Source: an uncultured Rivibacter sp. (GTDB lineage Bacteria; Pseudomonadota; Gammaproteobacteria; Burkholderiales; Burkholderiaceae). Taken from it: a stretch of DNA of 23,275 bases. The stretch is taken from positions 1 through 23,275 of the forward strand of contig CAMLNA010000063.1 in NCBI GenBank assembly GCA_946481025.1, given 5' to 3'. The first letter of the stretch is position 1. Every line of letters begins with the position of its first letter. A model generated the notes under the pieces. The model was not told the DNA's origin. It saw only the letters and a list, made by a program, of their open reading frames with translations, and did not search any database. The position numbers and the translations under genes were made by a program. This document shows positions 17,382 through 23,275 of the stretch, piece by piece.

Positions 17382-18692
17382 ATGACCCTCGACGACTGGC
17401 TCGCCCACTGCGAGCGCATCCACCCCAAGACCATCGACATGGGGCTCGACCGAGTGCAGACAGTGCTGCAGCGCCTCGGGCTGAAGTTCAGCGTGCCCGT
17501 GTTCACGGTGGCCGGCACCAACGGCAAGGGTTCCACCTGCGCCATGCTCGAGAGCATCCTGCTGCAGGCCGGTTACCGGGTCGGCCTCTATGCCAAGCCG
17601 CATCTCGTGCACTTCGAGGAGCGCTGCCGCATCAACGGCAGGATGGTCGATGCCGACGCGCTGGTGCCGCATTTCGAGGCGGTGGAGGGCGCGCGCGGCG
17701 AGGTGTCGCTCACCTACTTCGAGTTCACGACGCTCGTCATCGCGCGCGCGCTTTCGGTGGCCGAACTGGACGTGGTGATCCTGGAGGTGGGGCTGGGCGG
17801 CCGGCTCGACGCCGTGAATGCCATCGACACCGACTGCGCCATCATCACGAGCATCGACCTCGACCACACCGACTACCTGGGGCCGGACCGCGAATCCATC
17901 GGCCGCGAGAAGGCCGGCATCATGCGGACAGGCCGGCCGGTCATCGTGTCCGACCCGGTGCCGCCGCAAAGCGTGAAGGATCACGCACAAGCCATCGATG
18001 CCGACCTGTGGCTGTTCGGCCGCGACTTCAACTACGGCGGCGACAAGCTGCAGTGGTCATGGGCCGGACGCAACAAGCGCTACAACAGCATGGCCTACCC
18101 GGCGCTGCGAGGCGCCAACCAGCTGCTCAATGCGTCCGGCGTGCTGGCCGCGCTGTCGGCAATGCACCACCGGCTGCCGATCACGGCACAGGCCGTGCGC
18201 AACGGGCTGGCGCTGGTCGAGCTGCCGGCGCGGTTCCAGATCGTGCCGGGCCAGCCGACCCTCGTGCTCGACGTGGCGCACAACCCCCACGCGGTGGCGG
18301 CGCTGGCCAACAACCTCGACCAGATGGCGTTCTATCCGCGCACCTTCGCCGTGTTCGGCGCGATGGCGGACAAGGACATCTCCACGCTGCTGACGCGCAT
18401 GCTCCCGCTGGTGGACGGCTGGTATTGCACCGACCTGCCGACGCCGCGGGCCGCCTCTGCGCAAGCGCTCGCCGAGCTGTTGCGCACCGCGCAGGCCGAG
18501 GCCCGCGCCAAAGGGGCGGTCCTGCCGGCCAAGATCGACGTGAGCGCGCACGGCGACCCGCGCTCGGCCCTCCTGGCGGCACTCGAGGCCGCAGACCCCG
18601 CTGATAGAATCGTCGTCTTCGGATCGTTCTACACAGTGGGCGGCGTGATGAAGGACGGTCTGCCCCGCTTGACGGCCAAACACCTGGGCTGA
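17382..18692 (+). CDS. folC: Bifunctional folylpolyglutamate synthase / dihydrofolate synthase
   Basis: Mur-ligase-family enzyme of 436 residues that adds glutamate to dihydropteroate and to folates. The ATP-binding P-loop is GTNGKGS at residues 45-51. Further motifs are YAKPHLVHFEERCRING, the acidic TYFEFTTLVIA, EVGLGGRLDAVNAID, SIDLDHTDYLG with REKAGIMR, and the C-terminal domain LDVAHNPHA and VFGAMADKDI. The ATG at 17382 fits the family N-terminus (MTLDDWLAHCERIHPKTIDMGLDR). Ribosome binding is poor (GAG of CACGAGTTTCC), a pattern much like that before asd. folC, dedD, cvpA and purF keep the order seen in E. coli. Confidence 0.98.
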   Translation: MTLDDWLAHCERIHPKTIDMGLDRVQTVLQRLGLKFSVPVFTVAGTNGKGSTCAMLESILLQAGYRVGLYAKPHLVHFEERCRINGRMVDADALVPHFEAVEGARGEVSLTYFEFTTLVIARALSVAELDVVILEVGLGGRLDAVNAIDTDCAIITSIDLDHTDYLGPDRESIGREKAGIMRTGRPVIVSDPVPPQSVKDHAQAIDADLWLFGRDFNYGGDKLQWSWAGRNKRYNSMAYPALRGANQLLNASGVLAALSAMHHRLPITAQAVRNGLALVELPARFQIVPGQPTLVLDVAHNPHAVAALANNLDQMAFYPRTFAVFGAMADKDISTLLTRMLPLVDGWYCTDLPTPRAASAQALAELLRTAQAEARAKGAVLPAKIDVSAHGDPRSALLAALEAADPADRIVVFGSFYTVGGVMKDGLPRLTAKHLG

Positions 18693-18783
18693 GCGCGCGC
18701 CGGCCCTGTTCCGGGTTTTCAACGCAGCAGTGGGTTGCGCCCACGCCACGTTCGGCACCTTCCTCCTGCCTACGCAACCGCAC

Positions 18784-19545
18784 ATGGGTCTGCTGTCATT
18801 CCTGAAACGAAGCCCCGACGAATCTTCCTCAGGCCGCAAGACAGCGCGAACCGCTGAGCCGGGCGAGGCGGATCGTGCACGCACCAGGGCGCGCCAGCGC
18901 CTCATCGGCGCCGCGGTCCTGGTCGGCCTGGGCGTGGTCGGCTTCCCCATCCTCTTCGACACCCAGCCCAGGCCGCTGCCGGTCGACATTCCCATCGAGA
19001 TCCCGGCCAAGGACGGCGTCGCGGCGCTGCCGCAGCCCAAGCCTCGGCCGACCGGGGCACCTGCAGCGGCTTCCGCGTCACGGCCCGCCGCTTCGAGCAC
19101 ACCGGTGCCTGCCGCCGAACCGCCGCGCGAAGTTGCTGCGGCGCCGACACCGCCACCCACGCCCACCCCGGCGCCGACGCCCAGTCCCACACCGGCACCG
19201 CGGCCCACGCCCACGCCGACCAAGCCCCCCGAAAAGCCGGCTGAAACCAAGCCCGCCAAGGAAGGCGCGCGCGCCCAGGCGCTGCTCGAGGGCCGCGAAG
19301 CCGCCTCCGAAGCTGCGGGCCGCTTTGTCGTCCAGGTCGGAGCCTTCGGCGATGCGAACGCCGCGCGCGAGGTACGCCAGCGCGTCGAGAAGCTGGGTCT
19401 GAAGACTTACACGCAAGTGGTCGAGACGGGCGGCGGCAAGCGCATCCGCGTGCGCGTCGGGCCGTACGGCGACCGCGGCGAGGCCGAAAGGGCCGTGGCC
19501 AAGCTCAAGCAGGCGGGGTTGTCACCTGCGCTGCTCACGCTCTGA
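18784..19545 (+). CDS. dedD: SPOR-domain protein, DedD-like
   Basis: Bitopic inner-membrane protein of 253 residues. A short basic cytoplasmic part (MGLLSFLKRSPDESSSGRK...) precedes one membrane helix at about 40-58 (LIGAAVLVGLGVVGFPILF), then a conserved PLPVDIPIEIPAKD segment. Residues about 75-160 are a low-complexity Pro/Ala/Thr/Lys linker (TPTPAPTPSPTPAP type). The C-terminal SPOR domain covers about 180-253 (FVVQVGAFGDANAAREVRQRVEKLG, in two blocks, ending RVGPYGDRGEAERAVAKLKQAG). SPOR domains bind denuded septal peptidoglycan, so a role in cell constriction is likely by family. The ATG at 18784 is chosen by the family start MGLLSFLKR; a GTG at 18730 would add 18 unlikely residues. No clear ribosome site was found. 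Confidence 0.9.
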   Translation: MGLLSFLKRSPDESSSGRKTARTAEPGEADRARTRARQRLIGAAVLVGLGVVGFPILFDTQPRPLPVDIPIEIPAKDGVAALPQPKPRPTGAPAAASASRPAASSTPVPAAEPPREVAAAPTPPPTPTPAPTPSPTPAPRPTPTPTKPPEKPAETKPAKEGARAQALLEGREAASEAAGRFVVQVGAFGDANAAREVRQRVEKLGLKTYTQVVETGGGKRIRVRVGPYGDRGEAERAVAKLKQAGLSPALLTL

Positions 19546-19559
19546 CCAGGCGGCGTTCG

Positions 19560-20048
19560 GTGGGTTGGATCGATATCGCGCTGATCTCGGTGCTGTGCCT
19601 CTCGGTGCTGGTCGGGCTGCTGCGTGGGTTCCTGTACGAGGTGCTGTCGCTGCTCGGCTGGGTGATCGCCTATTTCGCGGCCCAGTGGCTGAGCCCCGTG
19701 GTGGCGCCGTCGCTGCCTGTCGGGGCGCCGGGTTCGGCCTTGAATGCCGGCGCCGCGTTCGCATGTACCTTCGTCGTCGTGCTGCTGGGCTGGGGTCTGC
19801 TGTCGTGGCTGATCCAGAAACTGGTGCAGGCGTCGCCGCTGAGCGTCGCCGATCGCCTGCTGGGTGCGGTGTTCGGGCTGGCGCGCGGTGTGTTGGTCGG
19901 ACTGGTGGCCGTGACGCTTGCAGGGATGACGCCGCTGGCCAAAACTGATGCGTGGCGCGGCTCGAACGGCGTGGCCTTGTTGCAGGCGGGCCTCACGGCA
20001 CTCAAGCCGATGCTGCCTGACGAGGTGGTGCGTCACTTGCCGGCCTGA
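19560..20048 (+). CDS. cvpA: CvpA-family inner-membrane protein
   Basis: Small membrane protein of 162 residues with four predicted helices at about 4-22, 28-46, 63-85 and 100-121. The N-terminus GWIDIALISVLCLSVLVGLLRGF and the following EVLSLLGWVIAYFAA are typical of CvpA, first named for colicin V production in E. coli; its molecular function is still poorly defined. Translation most likely starts at GTG 19560, since the family begins with MGWIDI or similar and no ATG is near. AGGCGG (19547-19552) may serve as ribosome site. It lies 14 bp after dedD and 53 bp before purF, the conserved cluster order. Confidence 0.92.
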   Translation: MGWIDIALISVLCLSVLVGLLRGFLYEVLSLLGWVIAYFAAQWLSPVVAPSLPVGAPGSALNAGAAFACTFVVVLLGWGLLSWLIQKLVQASPLSVADRLLGAVFGLARGVLVGLVAVTLAGMTPLAKTDAWRGSNGVALLQAGLTALKPMLPDEVVRHLPA

Positions 20049-20101
20049 ACGGCCTGCGTTCGACGCGCTGTCTGGATCTGATCGTTGTTGTGGGGTGAAG
20101 T

Positions 20102-21619
20102 ATGTGTGGCATCGTCGGTGTGATCTCGAAGGCGCCGGTCAACCAGCTGATCTATGACGCGCTGCTGCTGCTGCAGCATCGCGGCCAGGACGCAGCCGGC
20201 ATCGTGACCGCCGTTGGAACCAAGTTCTACATGCACAAGGCGCGCGGCATGGTGCGCGACGTGTTCCGCACCCGCAACATGCGGGCGCTGCCCGGTACGG
20301 TGGGCCTCGGCCAGGTCCGCTATCCCACGGCAGGCAACGCCTACAACGAAGAAGAGGCTCAGCCGTTCTACGTGAACGCGCCCTTCGGCCTGGTGCTGGT
20401 GCACAACGGCAACCTGACCAACGCGCACGTGCTGAAGCAGGAGCTGTTCGCGATCGACCGCCGGCACATCAACACCGAGAGCGACTCCGAGGTGCTGCTC
20501 AACGTGCTGGCGCACGAACTGGAGCTCGCTGCACGCGACCTGCCGAGGCTCACGCCGGCCGAGATCTTCAAGGCGGTGCGGGTGGTGCATCGCCGGCTGA
20601 AGGGCTCGTATGCCGTGGTGTGCCTCATCGCCGGCTATGGCCTGCTCGCTTTCCGCGACCCGCACGGCATCCGCCCGCTGTGCATCGGCGAGGCCGACCT
20701 GCCCGACGGCACGGAAGTCATGGTGGCCAGCGAGTCGGTCACGCTCGAAGGCACGGGTCACAAGCTGCTGCGCGACGTCGCGCCCGGCGAGGCGGTGTTC
20801 GTCGACCTCGACGGTCGCATCCACACGCAGCAGTGCTCCGACCATGCGACCCTGAACCCGTGCATGTTCGAGTTCGTGTACCTCGCCCGGCCCGACTCGG
20901 TGATGGACGGCATTTCGGTGTACCAGGCGCGTCTCAACCTGGGCGAGACGCTGGCGCAGCGGCTCATCTCCACCATGCCGCCCAGCGAGATCGACGTGGT
21001 GATCCCGATCCCCGAGTCGAGCCGCCCCTCCGCCATGCAGCTCGCGCAGAAGATCGGCAAGCCCTATCGCGAGGGTTTCGTGAAGAACCGCTACGTCGGC
21101 CGCACGTTCATCATGCCGGGGCAGGGCATGCGCAAGAAGTCGGTGCGCCAGAAGCTCAACGCCATCGGCTCCGAGTTCAAGGGGCGCAACGTGCTGCTCG
21201 TCGACGACTCCATCGTGCGCGGCACGACCTCCAAGGAAATCGTGCAGATGGCCCGCGAGGCCGGCGCAAGGAAGGTCTACCTGGCCTCCGCAGCGCCGCC
21301 GGTGCGCTTTCCCAACGTGTACGGCATCGACATGCCGACCAAGAGCGAGCTCATTGCGCATGACCGCACCATCGAGGAGATCCGCGAGTACATCGGTGCC
21401 GACGCGCTGATCTACCAGGACGTCGCCGCCATGAAGCGGGCCGTGGGCTCGCTCAATACCGGGCTCGCGGGGTTCGAGGCGTCGTGCTTCGACGGCGTCT
21501 ACGTCACCGGCGACGTGAGTGCCGACGACTTCGCGGCCATGGAAGCCCAGCGCCGCAGCCAGTCCGAGGACGAAGAAGAATCCCGCTCGCGCCTGGCCCT
21601 GCAGAACGCGAACGAATAG
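20102..21619 (+). CDS. purF: Amidophosphoribosyltransferase (glutamine PRPP amidotransferase)
   Basis: First committed step of purine synthesis, making phosphoribosylamine from PRPP and glutamine; 505 residues, the same length as the E. coli enzyme. The class II glutaminase nucleophile is C2 (MCGIVGV), exposed after removal of Met. Glutamine-site motifs HRGQDAAG, QVRYPTAG and HNGNL are present. The PRPP-binding loop VLLVDDSIVRGTT is at residues 364-376. There is no N-terminal propeptide and no Cys cluster of the Bacillus [4Fe-4S] type, so this is the E. coli type. GGGGTGAA precedes the ATG at 20102. In many Burkholderiales metZ follows purF; here gltX starts 22 bp after the stop. Confidence 0.98.
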   Translation: MCGIVGVISKAPVNQLIYDALLLLQHRGQDAAGIVTAVGTKFYMHKARGMVRDVFRTRNMRALPGTVGLGQVRYPTAGNAYNEEEAQPFYVNAPFGLVLVHNGNLTNAHVLKQELFAIDRRHINTESDSEVLLNVLAHELELAARDLPRLTPAEIFKAVRVVHRRLKGSYAVVCLIAGYGLLAFRDPHGIRPLCIGEADLPDGTEVMVASESVTLEGTGHKLLRDVAPGEAVFVDLDGRIHTQQCSDHATLNPCMFEFVYLARPDSVMDGISVYQARLNLGETLAQRLISTMPPSEIDVVIPIPESSRPSAMQLAQKIGKPYREGFVKNRYVGRTFIMPGQGMRKKSVRQKLNAIGSEFKGRNVLLVDDSIVRGTTSKEIVQMAREAGARKVYLASAAPPVRFPNVYGIDMPTKSELIAHDRTIEEIREYIGADALIYQDVAAMKRAVGSLNTGLAGFEASCFDGVYVTGDVSADDFAAMEAQRRSQSEDEEESRSRLALQNANE

Positions 21620-21640
21620 CCGAGCCGGCCCAGCCCCAGC

Positions 21641-23041
21641 ATGAGCAACAACCAACACATCCGCACTCGCTTCGCGCCGTCGCCCACGGGCTTCATCCAC
21701 CTGGGCAACATTCGCTCGGCGCTGTACCCCTGGGCATTCGCGCGCGCCATGCAGGGGGCGTTCATCCTTCGCATCGAAGACACCGACCTCGAGCGTTCGT
21801 CGCAGGCAGCGGTAGACGTGATCGTCGAAGGCATGAAGTGGCTGGGCCTCGACCACGACGAAGGTCCGTTCTTCCAGATGCAGCGCATAGAGCGCTACAA
21901 GGAGGTGCTCCAGCAGATGCTCGATGCCGGTCTGGCCTACCGCTGCTACATGTCCACCACCGAGCTCGACGCGCTGCGCGAGCGGCAGATGGCGGCCAAG
22001 CAGAAGCCCCGCTACGACGGCACCTGGCGCCCCGAACCGGGCAAGACCTTGCCGCCGGTTCCGGCGGGCGTGCAGCCGGTCATCCGCTTCAAGAACCCGC
22101 TCGGCGGCTCGGTGGTCTGGGACGACAAGGTCAAGGGTCGCATCGAGTTCAGCAACGACGAACTCGACGATCTCGTCATCGCGCGGCCCGACGGCACGCC
22201 CACCTACAACTTCTGCGTGGTCGTCGACGACGTCGACATGCGGATCACGCATGTGATCCGCGGTGACGATCACGTGAACAACACCCCCCGCCAGATCAAC
22301 ATCTTCCGTGCGCTCGGCAAGGAGCCGCCGGTGTATGCCCACCTGCCCACCGTGCTCAACGAGCAGGGCGAGAAGATGAGCAAGCGCAACGGCGCCAAGC
22401 CCGTCACGCAGTACCGGGAAGAAGGCTTTCTTGCCGACGCGGTGGTGAACTATCTCGCGCGGCTCGGCTGGAGCCATGGCGACGACGAGATCTTCTCGCG
22501 CGAGCAGTTCCTGCAATGGTTCGACCTCGACCACCTGGGCAAGAGTGCAGGGCAGTACGACGAGGCCAAGCTGCGCTGGGTGAATGCCCAGCACATGAAG
22601 ATGACCAGCGACGCGGCGCTCGCATCGCTGGTGCAGGTGCAGCTCGACAAGCGCGGCATCACCGCCCCCGTGGACGACCGCCTGGCCAGCATGTGCGGCC
22701 TCTTCAAGGACCGTTGCTCCACCACGGTGGAGCTCGCCGGCTGGCTGGCGATGTATTTCGTGTCGACGCCGCCTTCCGGCGAAGACCGTGCGGCGCATGT
22801 GACCGACGCAGTGAAGCCCGCCATCGCCGCGCTGGCCGACCGGCTCGTGCATGCCGACTGGAACAAGGCGGCGATCAGCCAGGCCATCAAGGACACCATC
22901 GCCGAGCACAAGCTCAAGATGCCGCAGCTGGCGGTGCCGGTGCGCGTGCTGGTGTGCGGTCGTGCACAAACGCCCTCGATCGACGCGGTGCTCGAACTGT
23001 TCTCACGCGATGAAGTCGTGACCCGCTTGCGCACCGCGTAA
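21641..23041 (+). CDS. gltX: Glutamyl-tRNA synthetase
   Basis: Class Ib synthetase of 466 residues that charges tRNA-Glu with glutamate. The HIGH-type motif is HLGN at residues 20-23 ([18 protein letters not shown]) and the KMSKS-type motif is KMSKR at 245-249. [22 protein letters not shown] and [14 protein letters not shown] also mark the bacterial enzyme. The zinc site of E. coli GluRS (C98, C100, C125, H127) is not conserved: the aligned residues are C102, M104, W129 and P131. The ATG at 21641 gives the family N-terminus; no convincing ribosome site lies in the 21-bp gap after purF. Two tRNA genes follow, one of them tRNA-Glu. Confidence 0.98.
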   Translation: MSNNQHIRTRFAPSPTGFIHLGNIRSALYPWAFARAMQGAFILRIEDTDLERSSQAAVDVIVEGMKWLGLDHDEGPFFQMQRIERYKEVLQQMLDAGLAYRCYMSTTELDALRERQMAAKQKPRYDGTWRPEPGKTLPPVPAGVQPVIRFKNPLGGSVVWDDKVKGRIEFSNDELDDLVIARPDGTPTYNFCVVVDDVDMRITHVIRGDDHVNNTPRQINIFRALGKEPPVYAHLPTVLNEQGEKMSKRNGAKPVTQYREEGFLADAVVNYLARLGWSHGDDEIFSREQFLQWFDLDHLGKSAGQYDEAKLRWVNAQHMKMTSDAALASLVQVQLDKRGITAPVDDRLASMCGLFKDRCSTTVELAGWLAMYFVSTPPSGEDRAAHVTDAVKPAIAALADRLVHADWNKAAISQAIKDTIAEHKLKMPQLAVPVRVLVCGRAQTPSIDAVLELFSRDEVVTRLRTA

Positions 23042-23056
23042 AAAGCGGTATATACT
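23027..23056 (+). promoter_or_regulatory. Candidate promoter for the tRNA genes
   Basis: A -10 element TATACT (23051-23056, 5/6) has a weak -35 TTGCGC (23027-23032, 3/6) 18 bp upstream, overlapping the gltX end. A GC-rich stretch follows the -10. A small dyad TTCAC-ggt-GTGAA (23081-23093) lies in the leader before the tRNA. Consensus match only. Confidence 0.45.
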
Positions 23057-23112
23057 CTCCGTCTCGCTTGAACAGCGCGCTTCACGGTGTGAAAACCATG
23101 AAGCAACCCATA

Positions 23113-23188
<76 letters not shown>

Positions 23189-23221
23189 AATGGAAGCGCA
23201 GTTCAAGTCGACGAAGAACAT

Positions 23222-23275
23222 GACCCCTTCGTCTAGAGGCCTAGGACACGACCCTTTCACGGTTGTAACAGGGGT
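23222..23275 (+). tRNA. tRNA-Glu (anticodon TTC), 3' end cut by window
   Basis: The first 54 nt of a tRNA very like E. coli tRNA-Glu: acceptor strand GACCCCT, then TCGTCTAGAGGCCTAGGACA as D-arm, anticodon stem CGACC/GGTTG (one G-U) with loop CTTTCAC, anticodon TTC at 23256-23258, and the start of the T-arm (CAGGGGT). The rest, including the 3' acceptor strand, lies outside the window. It sits downstream of gltX, whose enzyme charges it. Confidence 0.93.

Noticed and set aside
16143..17990. 615-residue open frame on the minus strand opposite trpA, accD and folC
   Set aside because: It crosses three well-supported genes and the accD terminator; composition is typical of GC-rich antisense frames.
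18701..18716. Possible weak terminator after folC (CCC/GGG then TTTT)
   Set aside because: The stem is only three to four pairs with a loose loop; dedD follows in the conserved cluster, so termination here is not supported.
20033..22969. 978-residue open frame on the minus strand opposite purF and gltX
   Set aside because: It is a high-GC shadow frame antisense to two secure genes. Its translation is rich in His, Arg, Gly and Val repeats with no domain recognised.

Overview
The window looks like chromosomal DNA of a betaproteobacterium of the order Burkholderiales. This rests on high GC by eye, strong G/C third-codon bias, and the gene order sdhAB-sdhE-gltA / LysR-leuC-ecn-leuD-leuB-asd-fimV-truA-trpFBA-accD-folC-dedD-cvpA-purF-gltX-tRNA, which is typical of Comamonadaceae and the Rubrivivax/Leptothrix/Ideonella neighbourhood. 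The genus cannot be fixed from sequence reading alone. All 19 protein genes and both tRNA genes lie on the + strand. No mobile element, CRISPR array, phage gene or non-coding gap over 300 bases was seen.

Layout. (1) 1-4025: end of a respiratory/TCA operon, with truncated sdhA, then sdhB, the flavinylation factor sdhE and citrate synthase gltA, closed by a clear intrinsic terminator. (2) 4026-8606: a LysR-type regulator 12 bp ahead of a leucine block, leuC, a 43-residue entericidin-like lipoprotein gene, leuD and leuB. (3) 8782-9915: asd, of the aspartate family pathway. (4) 9916-12918: fimV, a large polar peptidoglycan-binding protein. It has its own candidate promoter upstream and is flanked by strong hairpins on both sides. 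(5) 12934-17359: truA, trpF, trpB, trpA and accD. trpB/trpA and trpA/accD overlap by ATGA, and a textbook terminator follows. (6) 17382-21619: folC, a SPOR-domain protein (DedD-like), cvpA and purF, the conserved folC-dedD-cvpA-purF cluster known from E. coli. (7) 21641-23275: gltX followed by tRNA-Ala(GGC) and a tRNA-Glu(TTC) cut by the window end.

The genes cover TCA cycle and respiration, leucine, aspartate-family, tryptophan, fatty-acid, folate and purine synthesis, tRNA modification and charging, and two envelope proteins with peptidoglycan-binding domains (LysM in FimV, SPOR in the DedD-like protein).

I found no evidence of a previously undescribed system; the region is conserved housekeeping DNA. 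Points worth a second look are small-scale: the lipoprotein gene between the two isopropylmalate isomerase subunits, a 13-mer shared by the asd and fimV leaders, the hairpins isolating fimV, a TTG start for fimV, a dyad of LysR-box type ahead of the regulator, and a GluRS that has lost its zinc ligands.
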